NCBI RefSeq assembly: GCF_900108855.1
Contig: NZ_FNXY01000005.1
Location: forward strand, 515,061-579,060
Reading direction: 5' to 3'
Length of the DNA: 64,000 bases
Origin: Dyadobacter koreensis
GTDB lineage: Bacteria > Bacteroidota > Bacteroidia > Cytophagales > Spirosomataceae
Below the pieces are notes generated by a model that did no database searches, was not told where the DNA came from, and worked only from the letters and a program-made list of their open reading frames with translations. Within the stretch, counting starts at the first letter, position 1. Each line of letters begins with the position of its first letter. Both the position numbers and the translations under genes were made by a program. This document shows, piece by piece, positions 36,159 to 44,566 of the stretch.

Positions 36159-37640
36159 TTAATCGAGCGACTTCAAAAATTGATGAGCCGTATTTAACAA
36201 GCCTTTCTGCTCCTCAGTTTCCATTTTATCAAAACTGCCGATCAACATGCCCAGACGCGGATTTTTCTGAAAGAAGTCGCGGTGTACGTGCATAAAACGC
36301 CAGAAAAGTGCGTCCCAGATTTCCTGCCAGGGACCTTTTTCAAAATTGCTCATTTTCATGATGTAGTTGCTGCCGGCAATGTAAGGTTTGGTTGATAACA
36401 TCCCGCCATCTGCAAACTGGCTCATGGCGTAAACATTCGGCACCATCACCCAATCATAAGCGTCGATAAACAGTTCCATGAACCATTGATAAACATCGTC
36501 CGGGTCAAATTCACAAAGCAGCATGAAATTGCCTAACACCATCAATCGCTCAATGTGGTGGCAATAACCGCGATCCAGAACTTTCCTGATTGTTTGGTCA
36601 ATGGGTTCAATTCCGGTGCTTCCGTCATAGAAAGATTTCGGTATTTTTCGGGTGAAATTCCAATAATTTTTCGTCCGTGCAACAGAGCCTTTTATTTCAT
36701 AATATCCACGCATAAACTCACGCCAGCCAATTAATTGCCGGATAAAACCTTCGGTGGTATTTAATGGAATATCGTGTTCTTCTGAATAATCAAGCGCGGC
36801 TTTAATAATCTTGTCAGGCGTAATCAAGCCGACATTCAGCATTGGCGTAAGCACACTGTGATGCAAAATACTTTCTTCTTTCACAATCGCATCTTCATAA
36901 GGCCCGAATTCCTTAAATCGGTCATCCAAAAATTGTTTGAGCCAGGATTTGGTCGATTTGAAGTCTTGGGGATAAAACGGGTATTTAGTCAAATGCCCAA
37001 GATTATCTTTAAAATGTTCCTGAACATAGGTCTTCGCTTCTTCATAATACGAAGTGGTTTCAGGATAAGTGATATGCGGCGGCTCTTTTTTTCGTGGATA
37101 TTTTTTACGATTATCCACATCATAACTCCACGAACCGCCAATCGGCTCATTGTTTTTATCGACTAAAATTTCTCGTTTTTTGCGTTCCTGAATGTAAAAC
37201 TCAGTCTGAAAAAACTTTTTCTTTTTATCATGAAAAAAGACACCTAATTCTTCTCTACTATTCAAGAATAAAGGATTTCTGTATTGAATTAATTCTATGT
37301 TTGCTTTGGCAGAAGCAGAGGCTAATCGCTGTTCAAGCCAGTTGTCTGTCGGATCGATATAATGCAGCTTTTTAATAGCCTGAGAAGCCAGCGCAGCAAT
37401 CAGTTTCCGTACATCAGAAAGCGGATCAACAGAATCAATATAGTGCACTTCCACATTTTTCGATGCCAGATAATCAGCATAACATTTCATCGTTGCACGG
37501 TGAAAGGCAATCTTCTGTTTATGAAATTTGAATTGTTTGAAATACAGCGTTTCTTCAACCAAATAAACCGGACAGCCGTTTTCTGCAACCGGATTTTTCT
37601 CAAATAGCTGATGTGGAAAAATGATACTAGCTGATTTCAT
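36159..37640 (-). CDS. Cryptochrome/photolyase-related protein of the bacterial (6-4) photolyase (FeS-BCP) type, Fe-S cysteines apparently lost
   Basis: 493 residues. The N-terminal alpha/beta domain ([35 protein letters not shown]) and C-terminal FAD domain ([59 protein letters not shown]) match FeS-BCP proteins, which repair (6-4) photoproducts. Known members have clustered cysteines after 'KPY-G-YI-MS-Y' that bind a 4Fe-4S centre. Here the equivalent stretch reads [20 protein letters not shown] with no cysteine, so the cluster is probably absent. Last gene of a four-gene operon; it overlaps the DUF2256 gene by 14 bases. Confidence 0.88.
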   Translation of the reverse strand: MKSASIIFPHQLFEKNPVAENGCPVYLVEETLYFKQFKFHKQKIAFHRATMKCYADYLASKNVEVHYIDSVDPLSDVRKLIAALASQAIKKLHYIDPTDNWLEQRLASASAKANIELIQYRNPLFLNSREELGVFFHDKKKKFFQTEFYIQERKKREILVDKNNEPIGGSWSYDVDNRKKYPRKKEPPHITYPETTSYYEEAKTYVQEHFKDNLGHLTKYPFYPQDFKSTKSWLKQFLDDRFKEFGPYEDAIVKEESILHHSVLTPMLNVGLITPDKIIKAALDYSEEHDIPLNTTEGFIRQLIGWREFMRGYYEIKGSVARTKNYWNFTRKIPKSFYDGSTGIEPIDQTIRKVLDRGYCHHIERLMVLGNFMLLCEFDPDDVYQWFMELFIDAYDWVMVPNVYAMSQFADGGMLSTKPYIAGSNYIMKMSNFEKGPWQEIWDALFWRFMHVHRDFFQKNPRLGMLIGSFDKMETEEQKGLLNTAHQFLKSLD

Positions 37641-37776
37641 GTGCTTTATTTTTATTTCCCCGGCATTTGTCGCTGCAGTATTTTACCTCATCCCAAACTT
37701 TTTCCCACTTCTTCCGCCAGGAAAAAGGCCTGCCGCAAACGACGCATATCTTTTCCGGCAAGTGCTCTTTTTTCAT
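37627..37776 (-). CDS. DUF2256 small zinc-ribbon-like protein
   Basis: A 49-residue protein. It reads [20 protein letters not shown] then [20 protein letters not shown] and a short polar tail. Two Cys pairs (CVVC and CSDKC) and the [16 protein letters not shown] core are the DUF2256 signature. Its function is unknown; the cysteines suggest zinc binding, and members are often found beside photolyase genes. Start at 37776, 9 bases after the flavin reductase gene; the stop at 37627 overlaps the start of the photolyase-like gene, so it is clearly part of the operon. Confidence 0.88.
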   Translation of the reverse strand: MKKEHLPEKICVVCGRPFSWRKKWEKVWDEVKYCSDKCRGNKNKAHEIS

Positions 37777-37785
37777 TTAAACGTT

Positions 37786-38421
37786 TTATTTTGAAAAGTC
37801 AGGCAATGCATTCGGTCGTGCATAAGGGAACTGTGCAATTTTTTCCAGTTTGTAGTAGGTATTCAATCCGGAAATTCCAACGTCATTTGGTTGGCTCAGG
37901 TCAATTTGTCCCTGATCATCCACGGCGGCATCCGGAATAATCAAATGTTCAACTTCACCAATAATCAGCACCGTTCCATTAAGTTCGATCGGAATCGTTT
38001 GTACAATTTTCATTCCCAGCTTCAATTTACTTTCTTTGACAAACGGAGCTTTGTGATCACCAATAAATTCTTCCGTTAAAGCACATTTTTCAAACTCCGA
38101 TTCATCCCGCGCAAACTTCGCCGACGTATAATGCGCCTGTTCGATGAAGGACTCGTGAATATGGTTAATAGTATAGGATCCATTTTCCTTAATGTTGTCA
38201 AAAGTGTGCTGGCCCGCTTCACGATCCGGTCGTAATATAAAACCGATCAGTGCCGGATTACTTCCCAAATGAATAACAGAACTGAAAATGGCCAGATTTG
38301 TTTTTCCATCATTTGATATCGTACCGATTAAATTTGCAGGTTTAATACCGGTGATCGAATTGATGATATTTAGACGTTTGATTCTTTCGGTATTTTGAAT
38401 ATCTTCTTTTGTAAGGTGCAT
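37786..38421 (-). CDS. Flavin reductase-like (FMN-binding split-barrel) protein
   Basis: 211 residues with the split-barrel flavin reductase pattern: NSITGIKPANLIGTISNDGK, TNLAIFSSVIHLGSNPALIG, then FDNIKENGSYTINHIHESFI. Proteins of this family bind FMN and reduce free flavin or act with monooxygenases. Its start codon directly abuts the stop of the upstream photolyase-like gene (38421/38422), so it may supply or shuttle reduced flavin for the operon's photolyases; that role is inferred from context. Confidence 0.82.
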   Translation of the reverse strand: MHLTKEDIQNTERIKRLNIINSITGIKPANLIGTISNDGKTNLAIFSSVIHLGSNPALIGFILRPDREAGQHTFDNIKENGSYTINHIHESFIEQAHYTSAKFARDESEFEKCALTEEFIGDHKAPFVKESKLKLGMKIVQTIPIELNGTVLIIGEVEHLIIPDAAVDDQGQIDLSQPNDVGISGLNTYYKLEKIAQFPYARPNALPDFSK

Positions 38422-39525
38422 TTACTGAGCGTTATATAGGGTAGAAAGTTCTTTTTTACATAGTTTCCAAAACTTGAAAAATGAGGAATGATAGCCTTTG
38501 ACAGAAAACATCCAGTCGCGGCTTTCCTCAGTTCCTTTGTAATGAGCCGTAGTCGGATGTTCTTTAAAGTAAATATTTTCAGGCTGATATTCTTTTACCA
38601 AATCATCAAACGCACCGGTGTAAATCTGTAAATTTTCAATATTTTGACCGAGTGCTAAAATGAAATCGATGGACTTTTCTGAAACCGGATACTTTTGAAA
38701 ATGGGATGGTTCAATTAGTAAAATCCGGTTTGCGGCGACCTCTTTTTTCCAAAGCGGATCGAGATTATAGAAATTATAAATCAGCGTTGGTTGTTTAGAA
38801 TCTATTTTCAAGGATTGTTTTTCAGGCAGAATGGTCAATAAATTTGGAGTCGTCAATTCGTGCAAAATTCCAGGAATCTCTGGAAGAGGGAATTTACTAT
38901 ATTCCACATCCATAAATGTATCTTTTTGATCGGAGTAGAAAAACTTATTCATATTCTCCTGATTCGCAAAATACTTGTTATTGCTGTTTGAGCCGGCAAC
39001 CCATTGCCAGCTCAACGCATTACTTGCCCAGTCAGCATCAAGCAAATGATAATACAGCCATTTTGCCGGAAGTTTCCAATGGCTTTTGGCGACGTTACAA
39101 ATAATGCTGGCTATGTATAAGCGCAGATGATTATGCAAATATCCGGTTTCGTAAAAATCCGAAATAGCTTTATCAATAACCTCAATCCCGGTTTTTCCTT
39201 CAATAATCGCTTTTGGAATTTGATGATTTTCAACATCGGTTTGAGTGGATTTAAAATCTTCATCAATAAGATTTCCTTTTTCAATCCAGATCTGCTGCCA
39301 ATAATCCCGCCATGCCAATTCCTGAATCAAACGTTCAATTTCGTATGGATTAAATCCGCGGTCTAATAAACTTTTAAAAACATGTTTTGTCGAAATGACG
39401 CCTCGTGAAATGTAAGGCGACAAACGGGTTACCGCACCATCCTGATAGTTGCGGGTGCTGCCGTATGCTGTGGGCTGTATGTTTTCAACCTGATGAAGTA
39501 TCTTTTCAAAATCTGTTTCAAACAT
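38422..39525 (-). CDS. Photolyase-like FAD-binding protein with the FAD domain at the N-terminus
   Basis: 367 residues. The first 210 resemble the FAD-binding half of cryptochromes/photolyases: YISRGVISTKHVFKSLLDRG, LIQELAWRDYWQQIWIEKG, GYLHNHLRLYIASIICNVAK, and DADWASNALSWQWVAGSNSN. Ordinary photolyases carry an alpha/beta antenna domain before this; here the protein begins directly with it. Residues about 245-360 (TLIYNFYNLDPLWKKEVAAN, NIENLQIYTGAFDDLVKEYQ) look like an alpha/beta domain placed after it. This suggests domain permutation or a divergent C-terminal domain. First gene of the operon. Confidence 0.8.
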   Translation of the reverse strand: MFETDFEKILHQVENIQPTAYGSTRNYQDGAVTRLSPYISRGVISTKHVFKSLLDRGFNPYEIERLIQELAWRDYWQQIWIEKGNLIDEDFKSTQTDVENHQIPKAIIEGKTGIEVIDKAISDFYETGYLHNHLRLYIASIICNVAKSHWKLPAKWLYYHLLDADWASNALSWQWVAGSNSNNKYFANQENMNKFFYSDQKDTFMDVEYSKFPLPEIPGILHELTTPNLLTILPEKQSLKIDSKQPTLIYNFYNLDPLWKKEVAANRILLIEPSHFQKYPVSEKSIDFILALGQNIENLQIYTGAFDDLVKEYQPENIYFKEHPTTAHYKGTEESRDWMFSVKGYHSSFFKFWKLCKKELSTLYNAQ

Positions 39526-39578
39526 TGTATTTTTCGTTTTGCTGAGACAGTAATTTTGAATGAGGATCTCAGCGAACT

Positions 39579-40016
39579 CTAATCTTGAACTATTATATCA
39601 GGTTTGCCACTTAAAATCTTGACATGACAGCAATCATGGCCGATTGTGTACCGTTGCTTTACAATTTCTATGCCATTTTTAATTCCTGTAAACTCAAAAT
39701 CTGTACCGCATTTTTCAATCGTTTCTTTTTCACGATCTGATATTACGGGGTAGGCTCCCCAGGCACGCCTTAGGCTATCTAATCCAAAATCCTTTGAAAT
39801 TATTTTTTCTCCGTTTGATATACGGATTGTATAATATTCATCCAGACTTATTGGTTGGCTATTTTGATTTTTAATATTTATTACGACAAAATCAAGTTCT
39901 AAAGTACAATTCCGTTCTTTTGGACAATCACAAGGGTTCAAGACTTCTTTTTCATTATCTTTTTTACAATTACTGATAATTAAAATCAAAAGAAGGAACA
40001 GCAGAATCCGTTTCAT
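39579..40016 (-). CDS. Hypothetical lipoprotein
   Basis: 145 residues; no family recognised. Signal peptide ILLFLLLILIISNC ends at a lipobox cysteine (residue 17), followed by KKDNEKE. The mature part is a predicted beta-rich domain with several cysteines (CDCPKERNC, KCGTDFEF, HDCCHVKI), which may form disulfides in the periplasm. It lies 53 bases upstream of the photolyase operon on the same strand and could share its transcript. Confidence 0.65.
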   Translation of the reverse strand: MKRILLFLLLILIISNCKKDNEKEVLNPCDCPKERNCTLELDFVVINIKNQNSQPISLDEYYTIRISNGEKIISKDFGLDSLRRAWGAYPVISDREKETIEKCGTDFEFTGIKNGIEIVKQRYTIGHDCCHVKILSGKPDIIVQD

Positions 40017-40093
40017 GGCTTATCAATTTTAACGTTGAGGATAAACCAAAAATAACAGAAATTCCAGAAGAAAGAAGTAATGTTTCGATGGAA

Positions 40094-40447
40094 TTACAAA
40101 ACCACGTGCCGGTTATATATTTTATATTCAGGACAGCCATTATATTTCACCGACAGATCAATATCAACCCAATCTCTGTTGAGCGAATTGATGTAGGCTC
40201 CAAAATAATCCGGGAATAAATTCGTGAGAATGATCACAGAATCCGGCTCCATATTCAACTCCTCATGACCAAGCTCATTGACAAAATAATAACCGGTACA
40301 AAGTCCTTTGGAGGTTTCAAATTCGATTTTTACGTGACTTCCAACTACTTCATGCTGCACCACTTCCACTGCTATCTCCTCTCTCAAATCCTCAGCTGTT
40401 CCCAAAGTTTCTTCCTGATCGCCTAAAATCTCAATATTAGTATCCAT
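40094..40447 (-). CDS. Hypothetical protein
   Basis: 117 residues, acidic, no signal peptide or membrane helix, no family recognised. The middle (GSHVKIEFETSKGLCTGYYF) and end (DWVDIDLSVKYNGCPEYKIY) look like beta strands. No informative neighbours; about 100 bases of apparently empty sequence lie between it and cobC. Confidence 0.5.
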   Translation of the reverse strand: MDTNIEILGDQEETLGTAEDLREEIAVEVVQHEVVGSHVKIEFETSKGLCTGYYFVNELGHEELNMEPDSVIILTNLFPDYFGAYINSLNRDWVDIDLSVKYNGCPEYKIYNRHVVL

Positions 40448-40547
40448 GTTCTTTGTTTAAGGTAAATGTCGAGTTCTATATCTAGCTTAAAAAGTTGTTC
40501 CCACGAGCAGGGAATGGATAATATTTGTGATTAAATAATATTCGAAG

Positions 40548-41072
40548 TCAGACTATATCAAGAACCACCACCTCGCCATAAGCCACCTTTATGTCAAAAG
40601 CTTTTGCAAGTTCAATGTTCCGTAAATGCGCAAGAATCAGCCGAATCACACCTCCATGTGTAACAACAACCGCCTTTTTATGACCGGATTGTATTAATTC
40701 AGACCAAAATGAGAGCACACGCACAGACATTTGCTGCATACTTTCACCACCCGGCACGACGATATTAACAAAATCATCCATCCAGATCTTTAAGTCAACT
40801 TCGTTTACAGTATCCCAGGTTGCACCTTCCCAATCGCCAAAATCGAGTTCGGTGAGGCGGTTATCCGTGTGAAAAACGGGATTTATTTTTTGTGCCAATA
40901 AGGTACAACGTGTGGAAGGACTGGAATAAATGATATCCTGATTTTTGGGAAGTTTCGTTTTGATAATTTCAAATTCAGCTGGAAATGTATCTTCCAAAGT
41001 AACATCCAGCCTACCGTATATCAGTCCGGGCGATAAGGATGGCGTAGTATGCCGGACTAAATAAATTTCCAT
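40548..41072 (-). CDS. cobC: Alpha-ribazole phosphatase (histidine phosphatase family)
   Basis: Removes the phosphate from alpha-ribazole-5'-phosphate (or from adenosylcobalamin phosphate) at the end of cobalamin assembly. 174 residues from MEIYLVRHTTP. The catalytic RHT (RHG-type) motif, the YSSPSTRCTLLAQKI segment and the second histidine in VVVTHGGVIRLILAH are present. Overlaps cobS by 16 bases. Function is supported mainly by neighbours, since phosphoglycerate-mutase-like proteins share the fold. Confidence 0.88.
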   Translation of the reverse strand: MEIYLVRHTTPSLSPGLIYGRLDVTLEDTFPAEFEIIKTKLPKNQDIIYSSPSTRCTLLAQKINPVFHTDNRLTELDFGDWEGATWDTVNEVDLKIWMDDFVNIVVPGGESMQQMSVRVLSFWSELIQSGHKKAVVVTHGGVIRLILAHLRNIELAKAFDIKVAYGEVVVLDIV

Positions 41073-41848
41073 AAAACAGCGGTGAACATGTAAAACCCGA
41101 TTTCGCAGACCTGTTGGGTGGCACCCAGACAATCGCCGGTATAACCACCAATCCATTTTGTGAAGTATCGGGCAAGCATAATTTTAATCAGATAAAGAAA
41201 GGGGACAACAAGTAAAAGTACCGGCTGATTCAAAAGAAAACTCAAAGCAAGCAAAGGTACAATGGCAAAAAGTGCAGCGATGAGAAGTGTATTTTTGCTT
41301 CCAATTTCTGCAACCGGTTTTGATTTGCTGTCGTTGGTAAAACGTACATAAGCGTGTGTGAAAATCATCGTCACAGCCATAAATCTACTTAATGTGTGAG
41401 CACTTATTAAGGTCAACAAAACCAAAACCGGTTGATTTTGGATGAATGGTATTAATGCTTGAAGCAGAGAAAATTTTAGTCCTAACAAAAGAATCAGCCC
41501 GACAACAGCATAGGTTCCAACCCGGCTGTCTTTCATAATTTCCAGAATTTTTTCTTTCGTCCACCCCCCGCCAAAACCGTCGCAGGCATCAGCAAATCCA
41601 TCTTCATGAAAAGCTCCGGTTAATAAAATGGAAGAAATCATGGAAAGAATAATTCCGGTTGAAAGGTCGATCAGAAAGCTGCCCAGAAGTAGAAAAACGC
41701 CAGAAATAAACCCGACAATCCAGCCGATCAGCGGAAGATACCGGGTTGATTTATTCATATCTTCCGGACTATAACCAATCCAGGCAGGAATAGGGAGACG
41801 GGTATAAAATTGGAGCGCAGTGAAAAAGAACCGTAATTCCTGCTTCAT
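41057..41848 (-). CDS. cobS: Adenosylcobinamide-GDP ribazoletransferase (cobalamin synthase)
   Basis: Membrane enzyme joining adenosylcobinamide-GDP and alpha-ribazole. 263 residues with about six helices. The cytoplasmic motif GAFHEDGFADACDGFGGGWT, followed by ILEIMKDSRVGTYAVVGLIL, is the family's metal and substrate site. Partner of CobU and CobT in this cluster. Confidence 0.94.
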   Translation of the reverse strand: MKQELRFFFTALQFYTRLPIPAWIGYSPEDMNKSTRYLPLIGWIVGFISGVFLLLGSFLIDLSTGIILSMISSILLTGAFHEDGFADACDGFGGGWTKEKILEIMKDSRVGTYAVVGLILLLGLKFSLLQALIPFIQNQPVLVLLTLISAHTLSRFMAVTMIFTHAYVRFTNDSKSKPVAEIGSKNTLLIAALFAIVPLLALSFLLNQPVLLLVVPFLYLIKIMLARYFTKWIGGYTGDCLGATQQVCEIGFYMFTAVLWKFI

Positions 41849-41879
41849 AGGTTTGTGTTTATTGCCAGTGACTGGCGAA

Positions 41880-42773
41880 CTATACCGATTTTCGGATGAT
41901 ATTTATTTCTTCGTTTTTTAAACCAATATGCAGATGCTGATGATCCATGAAATTGAAAACCTGACCAGTATCCCGGACGGTTTTTATTTTGAAAAAATCA
42001 AGCTCCTGAATAAGCCAGCCTACTTTTTGGGGTTCCAGTTTGGAAATTATTCCCTCTTCCGGCATATCCTTATCGGGCGTTGAATAAAAAGCTGCAAACC
42101 CATAATTAATATCCACAGCCGGCGACCAAAGTGCATTTCCAACTGTTTGGGAAACAACGGTATAAACTTGATTTTCCATCGCCCTGGCCCGTGCTCCTAT
42201 ATGTACACGCGTAGCGCCACGGATGGTTTCGGTACAACTTGGAGCCAAAATTAGCGAAGCACCCATGGAACTCAACAGTTGGGAACCCAGGGCAAACTCA
42301 ACGTCATAGCAAATCTGAAGACCAAAAGTACCCCATGAAGCTTCAAAAAGAGTAAGATTTTTAACACCACTTTGAATTCCCCATTCTTCATTTTCAAAAC
42401 GGGTCATGAAGAATTTATCCTGGTAACCGATTAATCCTTTATCAGAAAAAACATAAACGCGGTTTACATTTCTTTCATTCTCAATCACCGGAATGCTCGG
42501 CGCGACAATAATGACGTTATATTTTTTGGCGAGCTCAGAAAAGACGTTGCAAAATTCATCTTTTAAAGAATCAAGCTCAATCACCTGGCGTCGGATATCA
42601 CTTCTGATTTCGCTAGAAAAAATACTAACCAATTCCATTGCACCATATTCAGGAAAAAGTAGAAGTCCGGCATTTTTATTGACAGCATCAACAACCCAAA
42701 GTTCAACATGTTTACGCCAGTTGTCGAAATTTGCATGTTCAATTATTGGATAATTGGCGGAGGCGATGATCAT
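41880..42773 (-). CDS. Carbon-nitrogen hydrolase (nitrilase family)
   Basis: 297-residue amidase/nitrilase. The catalytic triad is visible: glutamate in LLFPEYGAMEL, lysine in GYQDKFFMTRFE, and cysteine in FGLQICYDVEFALG. Substrate is unknown; no N-acyltransferase or NAD-synthase domain is fused. It lies within the cobalamin run (31 bases before cobS) but has no known role in that pathway. The acetyltransferase gene directly upstream is the likelier partner. Confidence 0.88.
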   Translation of the reverse strand: MIIASANYPIIEHANFDNWRKHVELWVVDAVNKNAGLLLFPEYGAMELVSIFSSEIRSDIRRQVIELDSLKDEFCNVFSELAKKYNVIIVAPSIPVIENERNVNRVYVFSDKGLIGYQDKFFMTRFENEEWGIQSGVKNLTLFEASWGTFGLQICYDVEFALGSQLLSSMGASLILAPSCTETIRGATRVHIGARARAMENQVYTVVSQTVGNALWSPAVDINYGFAAFYSTPDKDMPEEGIISKLEPQKVGWLIQELDFFKIKTVRDTGQVFNFMDHQHLHIGLKNEEINIIRKSV

Positions 42774-42857
42774 GTTGAGATAATGTTGTTGCGGTGATTA
42801 TTCCAGAATGTAGATTGAATAATTTTACGGTGCGCTGCACCCTTGCTAGACCAAAAG

Positions 42858-43448
42858 TTAAACGCTTTCTTTCATCCAGAATATCATTGTTTTCGGTGTT
42901 GATTCCGTTTCTCCGATATCGGGCCATTCCATAGTAGCTTTGAGTTCAGGCACTTTATGATATCCCCGTTTGATCCAAAATGCATCATTCGGGCGATAAT
43001 CTGCTGGTTGGGCCAAGTGATTTATTCTTTCTACCGAACAAAAACAGGTTGTTTTATAAGTGCCAAAGCCAGCTGCATGTTTCTCGCGTTCATCAAAAAA
43101 ACGATGCCCTAAGCCAAGTCCACGGTATTGCGGAAGTAAAATACTTTCACCAAAATAAAAGATACTTTCAACATCTGATCCAGCATCGTTAAAAGGTGCC
43201 TGGACTTCCTCAGTTTCATCACCTAAAGGAATACAAGTAGTGGCACCAACCATTTTCTCGTCATCATAAACGGCGAACAAAAAGGCCCGTTCCGAATTCG
43301 CATAGGTCTTCAAATATTCCTTCTCATAGTTCAGCGAACCTTCATACAAATAAGGAAAATCCCGAAAAACAGCTATCCGCAATTTCGCCAGTTCATCAAA
43401 AACGGATTCGATGGCGTGGCCTTGTTTGGTTAGAAAGGAAAGAGACAT
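42858..43448 (-). CDS. GNAT-family N-acetyltransferase
   Basis: 196 residues with the acetyl-CoA-binding loop LLPQYRGLGLGHRFFDERE. Upstream strands (AFLFAVYDDEKMVGATTCIP) complete the GNAT core. Substrate unknown. It precedes the nitrilase-family gene on the same strand by about 84 bases, a pairing found in many bacteria. Confidence 0.87.
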   Translation of the reverse strand: MSLSFLTKQGHAIESVFDELAKLRIAVFRDFPYLYEGSLNYEKEYLKTYANSERAFLFAVYDDEKMVGATTCIPLGDETEEVQAPFNDAGSDVESIFYFGESILLPQYRGLGLGHRFFDEREKHAAGFGTYKTTCFCSVERINHLAQPADYRPNDAFWIKRGYHKVPELKATMEWPDIGETESTPKTMIFWMKESV

Positions 43449-43458
43449 AGGATTGTGG

Positions 43459-43577
43459 CTATCGGCTTTCAGCTATTGGCTGTCAGTTCATCGCCCGTTT
43501 TAAATTTACTTGAAAATGGTAGTGCCTAAAAATTATTACTATCCAAAGTCTGACAGCTGATTGCCGAAAGCCGACTG
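43459..43577. repeat. Imperfect inverted repeat upstream of the acetyltransferase gene
   Basis: Arm 43459-43486 (CTATCGGCTTTCAGCTATTG onward) is inverted at 43550-43577 (CTGACAGCTGATTGCCGAAA onward), with about 22 of 28 positions matching around a 63-base centre. A related sequence, GCCGATTGCCGACCGCCTAA, occurs at 48947-48966 beside btuF. These look like members of a dispersed intergenic repeat family built on GCCGANNGC units. Confidence 0.6.
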
Positions 43578-43578
43578 C

Positions 43579-43977
43579 CTAAGAAACCAGCTTAATCCAA
43601 AGTTCAAGGTTGTAATACGTCGTTACCCTGCTGATTTTTTCGTCTGTTATCTCCAAAAATGCAGCGGCTGGCAGAACGTATTTTTGTCCGTGTGCCTCCG
43701 GGAAACCTTCGTCACCCTTTTTATAAATTCCATTTACGACAAATTCAACTGAAACTCTTTTGTCGGTTGGTTCGGTGAAAAATACCATGTCCGTCAGCGT
43801 TTCTTCATACGAATCGTCCATCATTTTCATAAACTCCGTAAACTTTTCGATTCCTACTCTAACTTCTCCCTGGTTTGGTTCATGACGAACTTCCGGATGA
43901 AGAAGAGCGAGCATTCCTTCAAAGTTTTTTTCGTTGAATGCGTTATAATATTGCTTTACGATGTCTAATGCAGCCAT
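43579..43977 (-). CDS. SnoaL/NTF2-like protein
   Basis: 132 residues, NTF2-like fold (ketosteroid-isomerase type): VKQYYNAFNEKNFEGMLALL then HPEVRHEPNQGEVRVGIEKF are the first helices and strand. FLEITDEKISRVTTYYNLEL is the C-terminal sheet. Substrate unknown. It ends two bases from the inverted repeat and is followed by no partner of known function. Confidence 0.78.
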   Translation of the reverse strand: MAALDIVKQYYNAFNEKNFEGMLALLHPEVRHEPNQGEVRVGIEKFTEFMKMMDDSYEETLTDMVFFTEPTDKRVSVEFVVNGIYKKGDEGFPEAHGQKYVLPAAAFLEITDEKISRVTTYYNLELWIKLVS

Positions 43978-44027
43978 TTTAGATAGAAATTTTAGTCAAA
44001 ACGTTTTTTACAAAGATAGTTTTCGCC

Positions 44028-44429
44028 TTATTGATTAAAAGGAGTTTTGGTTAAAGAAACCTGTCCGTTTGCATCTTTTTCATATTTGGCAAGGCAATTA
44101 AGCTGAAATTGGGTATCGAAATTCGGTTCCTCCAATTTGATCGAGGCAGGTGCAGGCTTCCCTTCCTGAAAAAAGAAAACTTTGGTATTGCCATATTTGG
44201 TATAGGGCATCAGATCACCATATTTCTGCATTTCTTCCCAGGGTTCACCCTTGACTGTCACGGCATAAATCCGTAAAATCGGCCCCGTATTATTAGGATT
44301 GCGATATAACGCGACTTCCTTGAAATTTCCTTTCAGATCATCGACGGTAGGTTGAGAAGTGGAATCGTAAATGATATAACCAATTAAGATAGCAATAACA
44401 GCCGCAATGATATACTTAACTTTCTTCAT
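44028..44429 (-). CDS. Hypothetical membrane-anchored protein
   Basis: 133 residues. An N-terminal helix (YIIAAVIAILIGYIIYD) anchors a periplasmic domain of about 105 residues (ALYRNPNNTGPILRIYAVTV, MPYTKYGNTKVFFFQEG). Family not recognised. An inverted-repeat element directly precedes it. Confidence 0.6.
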   Translation of the reverse strand: MKKVKYIIAAVIAILIGYIIYDSTSQPTVDDLKGNFKEVALYRNPNNTGPILRIYAVTVKGEPWEEMQKYGDLMPYTKYGNTKVFFFQEGKPAPASIKLEEPNFDTQFQLNCLAKYEKDANGQVSLTKTPFNQ

Positions 44430-44439
44430 AATAATTTTA

Positions 44440-44547
44440 GGTTATACAGAGGGCCACGGAGATAAGGAAAGGGACACAAAGTTTTTGTATTGTTGCAGAT
44501 AAAAACTCCGTGTATCTCTTCATTCCTCTGTGGCTCTCTGTGTAACC
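44440..44547. repeat. Long inverted-repeat element A
   Basis: Left arm 44440-44486 begins GGTTATACAGAGGGCCACGG; right arm 44501-44547 ends CTCTGTGGCTCTCTGTGTAACC (last 20: CTGTGGCTCTCTGTGTAACC). The arms of about 47 bases match at roughly three quarters of positions and could fold into one long hairpin. Very similar to element B. Confidence 0.8.
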
Positions 44548-44566
44548 TCAGAAATCAGAACAAAAT

